Part shown: one piece after another, positions 18,641 through 28,072 of the stretch
Layout of the letters: each line of letters starts with the position of its first letter
Numbering within the stretch: position 1 is the first letter of the stretch
Origin: Rhizobium sp. RCAM05350
Lineage (GTDB): Bacteria; Pseudomonadota; Alphaproteobacteria; Rhizobiales; Rhizobiaceae
Assembly (NCBI GenBank): GCA_024426085.1
Contig: CP087974.1
Coordinates: 3,444,001-3,508,000 of the forward strand
DNA length: 64,000 nt
Direction: 5' to 3'
Position numbers and translations under genes: made by a program
The notes under the pieces: generated by a model
Databases searched by the model: none
Seen by the model: the letters and a program-made list of their open reading frames with translations, nothing else
What the model was told of the DNA's origin: nothing

Positions 18641-19109
18641 TGTCGTCCCGGCCGACAAGGCCAATCTTGTCCTTACCCGGACATTCAACGCCCCGGCGGC
18701 GCTGGTCTACAAGGTATGGACCGACCCGTATCATCTGGCCCAGTGGTGGGGTCCGCATTGTTTCACCAATCCGGTCTGCGAAGTCGATCTCAGGCCGGGC
18801 GGCGTCATCCGCATCCACATGAAGGGGCCGGACGGCCAGATGTATCCGTCAAACGGCACCTTCAAGGAAATCGGCGAAAACGAGCGCCTGGTCTTTACCA
18901 GTACCTATGACGGCGAAGATGGCGTCCCCATGCTCGAAGCGCTCAATACGGTGACGTTCACAGAGAAAGACGGCAAGACCGAGGTGACCCTGCATGCGCA
19001 GGTGCTCAGGGCAACCGAAGCCGTGCTGCCGGCCCTCGATGGCATGGAAGAAGGCTGGAGCCAGAGCCTCGAAAAGCTCGCAGATGTCATCACCGCCATG
19101 GCTCGCTGA
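18624..19109 (+). CDS. SRPBCC (AHA1-like) ligand-binding domain protein
   Basis: About 161 aa. START/Bet v1-like fold: VLTRTFNAPAALVYKVWTDP, LAQWWGPHCFTNPVCEVDLR, GGVIRIHMKGPDGQMYP, MEEGWSQSLEKLADVI. This family binds hydrophobic ligands; the partner is usually an ArsR regulator, which it overlaps by 17 bp. ATG 18624 is chosen over 18618 because of the spacing from gggag. Substrate unknown. Confidence 0.85.
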   Translation: MNARADVVPADKANLVLTRTFNAPAALVYKVWTDPYHLAQWWGPHCFTNPVCEVDLRPGGVIRIHMKGPDGQMYPSNGTFKEIGENERLVFTSTYDGEDGVPMLEALNTVTFTEKDGKTEVTLHAQVLRATEAVLPALDGMEEGWSQSLEKLADVITAMAR

Positions 19110-19128
19110 AATCCATTCTACCCGACAT

Positions 19129-19162
19129 TCCCCTGAAGTGTGCCGCAAGCCACTTCAGGGGA
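19129..19162 (+). terminator. Strong hairpin between two SRPBCC genes
   Basis: 12-bp perfect stem tcccctgaagtg (19129-19140) with cacttcagggga (19151-19162), 10-base loop, lying between the stop at 19109 and the next ATG at 19194. There is no T run, so it may attenuate instead of ending transcription. Confidence 0.55.
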
Positions 19163-19193
19163 GCATACTTCAATACTCAACAGGAACCCGAAT

Positions 19194-19731
19194 ATGCTGA
19201 AAATTCTACTGATCATCCTCGCCGTCATCGTCGTGCTGCTGCTCGCCGTCGTGGTATTTGCATCGACCAAACCCTGATACGTTTCATGTCGAGCGTAGCG
19301 CCACCATCAATGCCCCGCCGGAAAAGATCTTCCCGCTGATCAGCGACTTCAAGCAGTGGCAGGCCTGGTCGCCTTACGAAATGAAGGATCCGGCCATGAA
19401 ACGCACCTTCGACGGTGCAACTACTGGCCAAGGCGCCGTTTACAGCTGGGATGGCAATAAGAATGTCGGCGCAGGCCGGATGGAAATCACCGAAGCGACG
19501 CCGTCCTCGAAGCTGCAGATCAAGCTCGACTTCATCCGCCCGTTCGAAGGGCACAACGTCGCCACGTTCACGCTCTCGCCCGCAACACAGGGTACAACAG
19601 TGACCTGGGCGATGGATGGACCGAGCCCTCTCATTGCCAAGGTCATGGGTCTGTTCTTCAACATGGACACGATGATCGGCGGCGATTTTGCGCAAGGGCT
19701 GGTAAACCTGAAGGCGATTGCCGAGAAGTAG
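19194..19731 (+). CDS. Membrane-anchored SRPBCC family protein (frameshifted)
   Basis: About 178 aa. An N-terminal membrane anchor (MLKILLIILAVIVVLLLAVV) is followed by a polyketide-cyclase/SRPBCC fold: ATINAPPEKIFPLISDFKQW, WSPYEMKDPAMKRTFDG, LDFIRPFEGHNVATFTL, GDFAQGLVNLKAIAEK. The frame breaks at 19275 (CCC-T-GAT, apparent extra T between C and G), just after the anchor. A second SRPBCC protein in the same direction as the ArsR operon suggests a shared regulon. Function unknown. Confidence 0.8.
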
Positions 19732-19915
19732 GCCGGAAACGGGAACCATTGCTGGCCTGAACCGTTCCCTTGATGAGGAGTGCGGGCCGTGCCAACCGGA
19801 CCCGAGGGAGATGGAGAACGCGGAGATTTTTCCGGTTTCTCTTCGCGGCCAACGAAAAGGCAGGCGAGCTTCTTGTCCCTTCGGCCTCGTGTCCTCACAT
19901 GCGCACACTTAAATT

Positions 19916-19943
19916 GCCCGGGACCGCCGTCCCGGGGCTTTTT
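19916..19943 (+). terminator. Intrinsic terminator
   Basis: Stem cccgggac (19917-19924) with gtcccggg (19929-19936) followed by five T residues. It ends transcription from the SRPBCC side. Confidence 0.8.
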
Positions 19944-19963
19944 GATGTTTGCCTTACGGTCGC

Positions 19964-19996
19964 AAAAAAGGAGCGCAGCCCAACCGGATGCGCTCC
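19964..19996 (-). terminator. Intrinsic terminator of the TerC gene
   Basis: On the minus strand, ggagcgca pairs with tgcgctcc (19970-19977 and 19989-19996) and is followed by six T residues (aaaaaa at 19964-19969 on the plus strand). It lies 44 bp after the terC stop. Confidence 0.85.
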
Positions 19997-20039
19997 CTAT
20001 CACTCTACAATCTGGCCGAATAATCAGGCCGAAGCCCGA

Positions 20040-20789
20040 CTAGTGTTTCGCGGCCTTGTCCTTCTGCCGCTTGTTGCGCGACAGCATGTTGAGGACTTCG
20101 ACAAGCGCCGAGAAGGCCATTGCCGCGTAGACATAGCCCTTCGGCACATGGATGCCCATGCCTTCGGCGATCAGCGTCGTGCCGATCATCAGCAGGAAGC
20201 CGAGTGCCAGCATGACGATGGTCGGGTTCTTCTCGATGAAGCGGGCGAGCGGGCCGGAGGCGACCAGCATGACGGTGACGGCGACGACGACGGCGACGAC
20301 CATGATCGGCAGATGCGGCGTCATGCCGACCGCAGTGATGATGCTGTCGACGGAGAAGACCAGGTCGAGCAACAGGATGCGGCCGATCGCAGCGGCAAAG
20401 CCTGTTGTCACCGAGCTCGCAATAAAATCCTCTTCATGGTCGTCCGGATCGACATTGTGATGGATTTCCTTGGTGGCCTTCCAGACGAGGAACAGGCCGC
20501 CGGCAATCAGGATCATGTCCTTCCACGAGAAGCCGTGACCGAAGGCTTCGAAGACAGGTGTCGTCAGCTGGACGATCCAGGCGATGGTACCGAGCAGCGC
20601 CAGGCGCATGACCAGTGCCAGGCCGATGCCGATGCGGCGGGCCTTTTCCCGGTGTTCTGCCGGCAGTTTGTTGGTCAGGATCGAAATGAAGATGAGATTG
20701 TCGATGCCGAGCACGACTTCCATCACGATCAGGGTGATCAGGGCAATCCAGGCAGTCGGATCTTGCATCAGGAGCAAAATATCCTGCAT
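20040..20789 (-). CDS. TerC family integral membrane protein
   Basis: Intact, about 249 aa, seven or more TM helices. Signature regions: VMEVVLGIDNLIFISILTNK, FLVWKATKEIHHNVDPDDH and LLLDLVFSVDSIITAVGMT (paired acidic residues within helices), ending in a basic tail. TerC proteins are implicated in Mn2+ efflux, metalation of exported proteins and tellurite tolerance. The start MQDILLLMQDP at 20789 follows aaggaacc; an upstream in-frame ATG at 20816 lacks similarity. No yybP-ykoY riboswitch consensus was recognised upstream. Confidence 0.9.
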   Translation of the reverse strand: MQDILLLMQDPTAWIALITLIVMEVVLGIDNLIFISILTNKLPAEHREKARRIGIGLALVMRLALLGTIAWIVQLTTPVFEAFGHGFSWKDMILIAGGLFLVWKATKEIHHNVDPDDHEEDFIASSVTTGFAAAIGRILLLDLVFSVDSIITAVGMTPHLPIMVVAVVVAVTVMLVASGPLARFIEKNPTIVMLALGFLLMIGTTLIAEGMGIHVPKGYVYAAMAFSALVEVLNMLSRNKRQKDKAAKH

Positions 20790-20936
20790 CGGGGGTGGTT
20801 CCTTCCTCGATATCAAGGTGCATATGCAGGGAACCCGCGCAGCCGATGGGCAGCGGGTGAAACTGATATTCCTTATGTATGTGGAAATGGCGACAAGGCA
20901 AGCGCTAGAGGGCGCTCAAATGCGCCACTGATACCG

Positions 20937-21777
20937 TTAACTCTTCACCGGGAGCCAGATTTCGGTCAGCCCCATGCCCGTCCTCGGGTCAAACCCGCTC
21001 GTCGTAGCGCTCCATCAGGTCCGGGGTGCCGGCGTGGCTGTAACCGGAAGCTGGCAGCCACTCGGTAAAGATTGCACTGCAGGTCGCCTGGATGCCGGAG
21101 ATATGGCCACGATGGGCAAAGATCGCATAGGTCTGGGCGGGAAGCTTCAGAATTTCAAAGCCTTCGGGCAGTTCATCGGTGTCGCGAACCTGCACGGCGG
21201 TCATATATTGGAAGCTGCTGTCCTGTCCGTCTTCCTGCGTGCAGATACCATAGGCAGCATGTCCGATCTGGCCGGCAATGCTGCCGTCATGGGCATTGAA
21301 CCGCTGCCATTGCGAGGGAATGCCGGCATTGCCGCCGTAATTGTAGGTCTGCTGCAGGCCCGCCATCAGCATGGCAGGCACGGTTTCAGATCGGGGTTCG
21401 TCCAGTCTTGGAAGGGGTGCGGTGTTCATGCGGAGAGGCTCCATAAGATCGAGATCGCCAATATGCCCTCTGTTGCGGACCTCTTCCGGCGTCACGCCGA
21501 AATGATCGTGAAAGGCACGGGTGAAGGCTTCATGCGAGCTGTAGCCCGCATCAAGGGCGACGGCGAGAATGCTGGATGCGCCCTCGGCAAGGGAGAGAGC
21601 CGCGGTGCTCAAACGCCGCGCCCTGATATAGCCACTGATCGAAAAGCCCGTCGTCAGGCCAAAGACACGCGACAGGTGATAGCGGGAAAGCCCCGCCGTC
21701 TCCACGATATCCTCCAATGAAATATCCCCGGCGTAATGGCTTTCGATAAACCAGAGCGCCTTGCCGATTGCATTCAT
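20937..21777 (-). CDS. AraC-family regulator with GyrI-like effector domain (frameshifted near the end)
   Basis: About 280 aa. N-terminal AraC DNA-binding domain with two HTH motifs (DISLEDIVETAGLSRYHLSR, AVALDAGYSSHEAFTRAFHD). It is followed by a GyrI/Rob-like effector-binding domain (PAQTYAIFAHRGHISGIQAT, FTEWLPASGYSHAGTPDLME), the layout of Rob/SoxS-type multidrug regulators. One indel near 20992 creates a false stop after YDERV; restoring the frame gives FDPRTGMGLTEIWLPVKS and a TAA at 20937. Targets unknown; the TetR/HlyD/MFS efflux genes lie immediately upstream. Confidence 0.88.
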
Positions 21778-21878
21778 CCAACCTCCCGCAGCAAACCGGA
21801 TATGACCTTAGTGCCGATCGGGCAATTCCACTTGATCGTGGTTGCGTGATTGATGCGGGCATGCGCGCCCGGCGACCT

Positions 21879-22579
21879 TCAGGCCGTTGTGGTCTGCCGA
21901 GTTCCGTAGGCCGCCATGAAGACACGAACGGCGCCGCTGATGACCCGGTCGATTTCCTCCGGCGGCGGTGCGGTCTCCATAGTCCCAGAACAGGCGATAT
22001 TTGAAGAAGCCGCCGCTGGAAAGATCGAGAAACTGGCCCGCTGCCAGGTCGAGATCATCGATCTTCAGGCTGCCGATATCGACCTGGTGCGCCAGGAATT
22101 CCTGGAGGAGCGTGCGCAGGTTTTCCGGTCCCTTGAAGAAGCGCTTGCACAGGTTGGGCATACGATCGCCGAACGCCAAGAACGGTGCGCATCGCAGTGA
22201 TGACCTTCTCGTCGGTCATGTGCGTGACGAAGCTGACGCCGAATTTATAGAGGCCGGTTTCGACATCCTCATGGGCGGCCAAAACAGTACGGACCGCGGC
22301 GAGGAAAAGAGCCCGCTCCCTTTCGATCATCGCCGAAAACAGGTCTTCCTTGTTCTGGAAATAGACGTAGATCGTGCCCTTGGAAACGCCTGCTTCCCGG
22401 GTAATATCGTTCATACTGGCGGCGTCGAAGCCAACGCTCATGAACACCCGTTTTGCGCCCTCGATGATCTGCTCGCGCTTTGCCGGATCCTCGCCGGCAG
22501 CACGGCGGCCGGACAGGGCTTCGCCGGGACAGTCCAATGCACCCGTTGTTTCTGCCAATTTTTCGTTACCTTCGGACAT
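21879..22579 (-). CDS. TetR-family repressor of the adjacent efflux operon (frameshifted)
   Basis: About 230 aa. N-terminal HTH: REQIIEGAKRVFMSVGFDAA, SMNDITREAGVSKGTIYVYF, QNKEDLFSAMIERERALF. The ligand domain contains NLCKRFFKGPENLRTLLQEF and ends VFMAAYGTRQTTTA. Frames break near 22190 and near 21985. It is divergent from the HlyD-MFS genes, and the shared spacer carries two copies of a 16-bp palindrome, so autorepression and control of the pump are very likely. Confidence 0.88.
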
Positions 22580-22600
22580 TTTTGTCTCATTGTTAACTTT

Positions 22601-22671
22601 CGAACCGAACGGTTCGATTTGACTTGATATGCGAGCGATTCCACATTAAGTCAATCGAACTGAACGGTTCG
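22601..22671. promoter_or_regulatory. Two TetR-type operators in the tetR/hlyD intergenic region
   Basis: Site 1, cgaaccgaacggttcg (22601-22616), is a perfect inverted repeat of cgaaccg/cggttcg with a 2-base spacer. Site 2, cgaactgaacggttcg (22656-22671), has one mismatch. The centres are 55 bp apart, about five helical turns, placing both on one face of the DNA between the divergent starts at 22579 and 22709. Confidence 0.8.
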
Positions 22672-22708
22672 GTCTCGGAATTTCTCATAACACGGCTGGT
22701 AGTGCAAT

Positions 22709-23927
22709 ATGTCAGTTTCAAACAAATCCGGTGCCGCCCATGTCCGCCCCGTCGGCGATGATTTCGAGGTGCCCGGCGAACAGATCGAGGCACCTGAGGC
22801 CAAAAGTGTAACTGAGCCTGCAGCCGAAGCGCAAGCAGCGCCGCAGGTTGCCGTCGCCGAAAAGGCCGCTCCAAAGCGCCGCAAGATGGTGTTTCCCGTC
22901 ATCGTGATCGCCGCACTCGCTGCCGGCGGCTGGTACGGCTACGAGTGGTGGACCAACGGACGTTTCATGATCTCGACCGACGACGCCTATATCGAAGGGG
23001 ATATAGCATCGATCTCGCCGAAGGTTTCCGGCTATATCGAGAAGGTCAATGTCGTTGCCAATCAGCACGTGAAGGCTGGCGATCCGCTGATCACGCTCGA
23101 CAAGGAAGATTACCGCATTGCTGCCGATCAGGCGCAGGCACAGATCGATACGGAAAAACTGTCGCTCAAGCGTTTCGATGCGCAGATCGCCGGTGCCGAG
23201 GCCAGCGTCCAGCAGGCGCAGGCGCAGAAAACCGCCCTCGAGGCGACCGTCCGGGGTGCCCAGATCACGCTTGCGCGTGCCAGCGACCTCCAGTCAAAGG
23301 CAGTCGGTACAGTTGCCTCCCTCGACGATGCCACGGTTGCGCTCGATCAGGCCAAGGCCAACCTCATTGGCGGCGATGCACAGATCGCCACTGCGAACGC
23401 CAACATCGCCGTGCTGGTTGCCCAGCGCCGAGGCCGAAAGCACGATCCGGTCGCTGGAACTCGCCCGCGACAAGGCCCAGCGTGACTTGGGCTTCACGGT
23501 CCTGAAGGCCCCTTACGATGGCGTCATCGGCAATCTGGCTGTTCAGGATGGTGACCTCGTTTCCGCCGGTCAGCGTCTGGCGGCCCTGGTGCCGACCAAT
23601 CAGCTCTACATCGACGCCAATTTCAAGGAAACGCAGATCGCCCACATGGTTCCGGGCTCGAAGGTCAACATCCATGTCGATGCCTTCGACGAGGCGCCGA
23701 TCGTTGGCACCGTCCAGTCGATCTCGCCAGCCTCCGGTTCGGTGTTCTCGCTGTTGCCGGCTGAAAACGCCACGGGCAACTTCACCAAGGTGATCCAGCG
23801 CGTTCCGGTCCGCATCGTCTTCCCGAAGGACGTGCTGGACAGCGGCCGCCTTCGCGCCGGCCTCAGCGTCGTTGTCGATGTCGATACCCGCACCGCGCCG
23901 AAGCAGGAAACCGCTGCGGTCAAGTGA
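22709..23927 (+). CDS. HlyD/EmrA-family periplasmic adaptor of an MFS efflux pump (frameshifted)
   Basis: About 407 aa. A cytoplasmic Ala/Glu-rich N-terminus and one TM helix (MVFPVIVIAALAAGGWYGYE) precede the barrel-sandwich half STDDAYIEGDIASISPKVSG and YIEKVNVVANQHVKAGDPLI, a coiled-coil hairpin, and the second half LGFTVLKAPYDGVIGNLAVQ. Near 23427 one CG or GC appears lost; restoring it gives AQRAEAESTIRSLE. It links the MFS pump in the inner membrane to an outer-membrane channel. First gene of the TetR-controlled operon. Confidence 0.9.
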
Positions 23928-23934
23928 TCGGTGC

Positions 23935-23994
23935 GCCGCGCCGTTTCCGGCGCGGCTCCACCGGTTGAGAGACGTCCCCGGCCGATAGGCCGGG
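23935..23994 (+). other. Two stable hairpins in the adaptor-pump gap
   Basis: A 9-bp stem gccgcgccg/cggcgcggc (23935-23956, loop tttc) and a 7-bp stem cccggcc/ggccggg (23977-23994, loop gata) lie in the 139-bp gap between the two pump genes. They could protect the upstream mRNA part or set the adaptor:pump ratio. Confidence 0.5.
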
Positions 23995-24066
23995 ACCATG
24001 TGATGCACCAATTTTCATGACCACGATGGCTGCCCCGTTCACCTGAACGAGGCCACGCCAGGAGCA

Positions 24067-25665
24067 ATGCCGATGGCTGCCACTGCAACAGCGGGTACGA
24101 TGCCGCTTCCCGCCGCTCGCGCGGAAGAGAAGATGGATCCGAAACGGCTGATCGCCTTTTTCGCGATGGTCTTCGGCATGTTCATGTCGATCCTCGACAT
24201 TCAGATCGTTTCGGCATCGCTCCCTGAAATCCAGGCGGGCCTGTCGGCCGGCTCCGATGAGGTCGCCTGGGTGCAGACGGCCTATCTGATCGCCGAGGTC
24301 ATCATGATCCCGCTGTCGGGCACGCTGGCCCGCATCGTTTCCACGCGGGTGCTGTTTTCTGTCTCGGCCGCCGGCTTCACTGCGGCGAGCGCACTTGCCG
24401 CGACGGCGACCAATATCGATCAGATGATCGTTTACCGCGCGCTTCAGGGTTTTATCGGCGGTGGCATGATTCCAGCGGTCTTCGCGGCAGCCTTCACGAT
24501 TTTCCCGCCGTCCAAGCGCAGCATCGTCTCGCCGATCATCGGCCTTGTCGCAACGCTGGCGCCAACCATCGGGCCGACTGTCGGCGGTTATCTCAGCCAT
24601 GCCTTTTCCTGGCACTGGCTGTTTCTCGTCAACATCATCCCCGGCATTATCGTCACGATCATCACCTGGAACTTCATCGACTTCGACAAGCCCGAACTGA
24701 GCCTGTTCAAGAAGTTCGACTGGTGGGGCTTGCTGTCGATGGCAGTTTTCCTCGGTGCGCTCAGTATGTCCTTGAGGAAGGCAATGCGAAGGACTGGTTC
24801 AGCGACGAACATATTTTCCTGGGCGCTATCGCCTCCGCGCTCGGCGCTGTGGTCTTTTCTATCGAGCGTTCAAGGTCGATTTCCCGATCGTGGATTTAAG
24901 GGCTTTCGCCAATCGAAATTTTGCCTTCGGCTCGCTGTTCTCCTTCGTCATGGGCATCGGGCTCTACGGTCTCACCTATATCTATCCGCTCTATCTCGGA
25001 CGGATCCGTGGCTACGATCTGCTGATGATCGGCGAAACGATGTTCGTTTCGGGTCTGGCAATGTTCTGCACGGCGCCAATCGCCGGCAAGCTCTCCACCA
25101 AGCTCGATCCACGTGTGATGATGGCGATCGGCTTTGCCAGCTTTGCGGCCGGCACCTGGCTGATGAGTTCGCTGACGGCCGACTGGGATTTCTACGAACT
25201 GCTGCTGCCGCAGATCCTGCGCGGTTTCGGGTTGATGATGTGCATGGTGCCGATCAACAACGTCGCGCTCGGCACGTTGTCGCCGGGCGCGTGCGCGGTG
25301 CGTCCGGACTGTTCAACCTGACGCGTAATCTTGGTGGCGCGGTTGGTCTTGCCGCGATCAACACCATTCTGACGCAACGCCAGGAGGAGCATTACGCGCG
25401 CCTGCAGGAACATGTGCAATGGGGCAACCCTGAAGCCATGGACCAGCTGAACAACATGATCGCCAAGTACAATTCGCATGGCCTCGACGGGGCAACCATC
25501 GCCATCCAGAAGCTGTCCGGGATTGTCACCCAGCAGGCGACGATCATGTCGTTCATCGATGTGTTCCTGATCCTCACCGGCCTGTTCGGCGCCCTGGTCT
25601 TCTGCGCCTTCCTGATCCAGAAACCGCAACCTGTGCCAACGGGAGCCGGTGGCGGCGGTCATTAG
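24067..25665 (+). CDS. MFS drug exporter, DHA2/EmrB family (frameshifted)
   Basis: About 532 aa, 14 TM helices. Starts near FAMVFGMFMSILDIQIVSAS. Family motifs include EIQAGLSAGSDEVAWVQTAY, motif C region LAPTIGPTVGGYLSHAFSWH and WLFLVNIIPGIIVTIITW. Three one-base deletions (near 24766 CTCCAG to CTCAG, near 24856 T5 to T4, near 25289 G run) cancel out, so the end is back in the starting frame; the middle reads RAFANRNFAFGSLFSFVMG. With the HlyD protein it would export hydrophobic toxins or drugs using the proton gradient. No outer-membrane gene in the operon. Confidence 0.9.
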   Translation: MPMAATATAGTMPLPAARAEEKMDPKRLIAFFAMVFGMFMSILDIQIVSASLPEIQAGLSAGSDEVAWVQTAYLIAEVIMIPLSGTLARIVSTRVLFSVSAAGFTAASALAATATNIDQMIVYRALQGFIGGGMIPAVFAAAFTIFPPSKRSIVSPIIGLVATLAPTIGPTVGGYLSHAFSWHWLFLVNIIPGIIVTIITWNFIDFDKPELSLFKKFDWWGLLSMAVFLGALSMSLRKAMRRTGSATNIFSWALSPPRSALWSFLSSVQGRFPDRGFKGFRQSKFCLRLAVLLRHGHRALRSHLYLSALSRTDPWLRSADDRRNDVRFGSGNVLHGANRRQALHQARSTCDDGDRLCQLCGRHLADEFADGRLGFLRTAAAADPARFRVDDVHGADQQRRARHVVAGRVRGASGLFNLTRNLGGAVGLAAINTILTQRQEEHYARLQEHVQWGNPEAMDQLNNMIAKYNSHGLDGATIAIQKLSGIVTQQATIMSFIDVFLILTGLFGALVFCAFLIQKPQPVPTGAGGGGH

Positions 25666-25714
25666 CCGTTAAGGCCACTGAACATCCGATCTGTACGTCG
25701 CGGCTTTCATCCGC

Positions 25715-25750
25715 CAGAATGCCCTGAAGGCAAAATTTCAGGGCATTCTG
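25715..25750 (+). promoter_or_regulatory. 14-bp hairpin ending two bases before the phosphoesterase start
   Basis: Perfect stem cagaatgccctgaa (25715-25728) with ttcagggcattctg (25737-25750), 8-base loop. The only ribosome-site-like sequence (aggg, 25740-25743) lies inside the right arm, so folding would hide it from the ribosome. It could equally be the terminator of the efflux operon, although no T run follows. Confidence 0.6.
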
Positions 25751-25751
25751 C

Positions 25752-26886
25752 ATGGCCGGTCATCCGCTTCCTCTGCTTCCCAGACGTTCGTTTCTCGCCA
25801 ATTTGCTCAGCCTCGGGGTCGTTTCGTCGGTTGGTCCGGCATTTGCAGCGACGGCCGCAAATAGGGCTTGGCCTCCTATCGACGCGACATTCCTGTTCGC
25901 CGCCGATGTGCATACATGCCTCATCTCCAGTGACATGCTTAGCCCGAATTGCGCTGACGAGGGCAAGACCGACGCCAATCTTCTGCGGCATGTGGCAGCG
26001 GTAAACCGCATCGCAGAATTTGATTGGCCGGCCGAGATCGGCGGCGTGGCGACCGGGTTTGCCGGAGCCGGTAAGCGAATAACCAAGCCGCTCGGGCTCG
26101 TTATCGGGGGAGACATGACCGACGACGGTGGCGGGCAGGTCAAGGTTCCCGGTGAAGGCCATCAACTGCTGCAATTCTCCAGCCGCTATCAGGAAGGCGC
26201 AGGCCCGGATCGGGTGCATTTCCCCGTCTATACCGGTCTTGGCAACCACGATCTCGATCAGGATGGAGCGCCGCCGCATATCGACTGGTACCGCCGCGAA
26301 CTGCGCGATTATGTCGAGCTCAATCACCGCCAGACCGTGTTCTACAAGCCGCCGGTGGCAGTTCCCAATTACGACATCGATTCCGACAACTATTCTTGGG
26401 AATGGGGCGGGCTGCATCTGGTGCAATTGCAGCGTTTCGGCGGCGATACCAACAAGGGCGCGATCAGCGGTCTGGACTGGCTGAAACAGGATCTCGCCAA
26501 TTCGGCAGCCGATGGGCGGCCGGTGGTGCTGTTCCAGCACTATGGCTGGGATTCCTTCTCGCTGGAAAAATGGGATCGAAGCGAAAATGACCTTCGACGA
26601 CGAGGGCTCCGGACACGCCCACTGGTGGGACGATGACGATCGCGCCGCATTGCTCGCGGCCTTGAAAGGCTACAATATCGTTGGTTTGTTTCATGGCCAC
26701 GAACACGATACGCCGATGATCTACAAGCAAGACGGCCTCGACCTGTTCAAGCCGATCGCCACCTTCAAGGGCGGCTTTGCTGTCGCGCATGTCACCAATC
26801 AATATATGGATGTCGTGCTTGCACAGGCCGAAGGGACTGATGGGGAAGTGACGTTTCTCAAGGCTTTCAGCAAGCGTTTTGAGTGA
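25752..26886 (+). CDS. Exported metallophosphoesterase (frameshifted)
   Basis: About 378 aa. Twin-arginine-like signal PRRSFLANLLSLGVVSSVGP with cleavage near AFA. The calcineurin-like metal motifs appear in order: TFLFAADVHTC (D-x-H), LGLVIGGDMTDDG (GD), VYTGLGNHDLDQDG (GNHD), RPVVLFQHYGWDSF (His) and NIVGLFHGHEHDTP (GHxH). It probably hydrolyses a phosphate ester in the periplasm; the substrate is unknown. The frame breaks near 26577, where one CG restored gives KWDREAKMTFDD. Translation may be limited by the hairpin directly upstream. Confidence 0.85.
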
Positions 26887-26943
26887 ACCAAACGGACCTT
26901 GATAGCGCGAAAATGGTTGGCGCCTGCGCCGACAATAATTTTC

Positions 26944-26959
26944 TGATTTACGTACATCA
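26944..26959 (+). promoter_or_regulatory. Candidate LacI-type operator upstream of the xyl regulator gene
   Basis: tgatttacgtacatca is a 16-bp near-palindrome centred on tacgta (one mismatched pair), 34 bp before the LacI gene start. The central CG step is typical of LacI-family sites. Confidence 0.5.
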
Positions 26960-26992
26960 AATTTTCCTCTAAGGCTCACTCCCGGAGGAAAC

Positions 26993-28061
26993 ATGCGCCC
27001 GACAGTTCACGATATTGCCGCTGCGGCAGGGGTCAGCCTTGCGACCGTCGACCGCGTTTTGAACCAGCGCGCCGGTGTTCGCACTGTCACGCGAAAAGGT
27101 CGAGCAGGCGATCGAGCGCATCGGCTATGTCCACGACGTTGCGGCCGCAAACCTGGCCAAGAGCCGTGTCTATCCCTTCGTTTTCATCCTGCCGTCTGGT
27201 GACAACTCCTTCATGCGCGGGCTTGAGGCCCAGGTGCGCGCCGCAATCGGCCGTTCGGCTGTCGAGCGCACCGACATCTCCATCGTCACCGTCCAGGCGT
27301 TCAACGCCGAAGCGTTGGTTGCCGCTCTGGACGAGGCGCGTGCGGCCTCTCCGGCCGGCGTGGCGGTCGTGGCCATCGATTCTGCCGATGTCATCGCCGC
27401 TGTCGATCGCCTGCGGGCTGATCGTATCCCTGTCGTTACCCTGGTGTCCGATCTGGCTGGTTCGAAGCGCGATCATTTCGCCGGCGTCGACAATATTGCC
27501 GCGGGCCGTACGGCGGCGAGCCTAATGGGGCGCTTTCTCGGCGGACGTAGCGGTCCGGTCGCGGTGCTGGCTGGCTCGATGCTGGTGCGAGATCATCGCG
27601 AACGTCTCGACGGGTTTCGGATGGTTATGGCCGATGATTTTTCTGGACACGCTCTATTGCCTGTCATCGAAGGGCAGGATGATCCTGCCCTGGTCGAGAA
27701 GCTTGTCGGCGAAGCGCTCGCGGCATCACCTGAGATTGCCGGGATTTACAGCCTCGGCGCCGGTAATCGCGGCCTGATTGCAGCGTTGAAGCAGCGCACA
27801 AATGATATGTCTGTCTGTGTCATCGCACATGAACTGACCCCGCATACGCGGGCGGCGTTGAACGATGGTCTGATCGACGTGGTCCTCAATCAGGATGCCG
27901 GTCACGAGGTGCGCAGCGCCATCCGTGTGCTGAAGGCAAAAGCCGATGGGGTTGCCGTGATTGGCGCGCAGGAACGCATCCGCATCGATATCTTTCTGAA
28001 AGACAATCTGCCGTTCGAGCAGGACAGCAACCAGGAGCCCGCACAGGGCACGGCAGACTAG
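26993..28061 (+). CDS. LacI-family regulator of xylose genes (frameshifted)
   Basis: About 355 aa. HTH: TVHDIAAAAGVSLATVDRVL, hinge region IGYVHDVAAANLAKSR, then a periplasmic-binding-protein-like sugar domain (FVFILPSGDNSFMRGLEAQV, DNIAAGRTAASLMGRFLGGR, LIDVVLNQDAGHEVRSAI). The frame breaks near 27091; one CG restored gives VRTVTREKVEQAI. It lies 11 bp upstream of xylB in the same direction, so it most likely senses xylose and controls xylBA and itself. Gene name not assigned because E. coli XylR is an unrelated AraC-type protein. Confidence 0.88.
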
Positions 28062-28072
28062 GGGAGACCACC

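Larger units (their letters stand above)
19732..20039. other. Convergent intergenic region with two terminators
   Basis: 308 bp between the plus-strand SRPBCC gene and the minus-strand terC. Apart from the two terminators listed separately and a weak gggaac/gttccc hairpin near 19740-19770, nothing is seen. No supported ORF. Confidence 0.5.

Noticed and set aside
20817..20940. yybP-ykoY manganese riboswitch before terC
   Set aside because: TerC genes are often preceded by this element, but the conserved blocks were not found in the upstream sequence.
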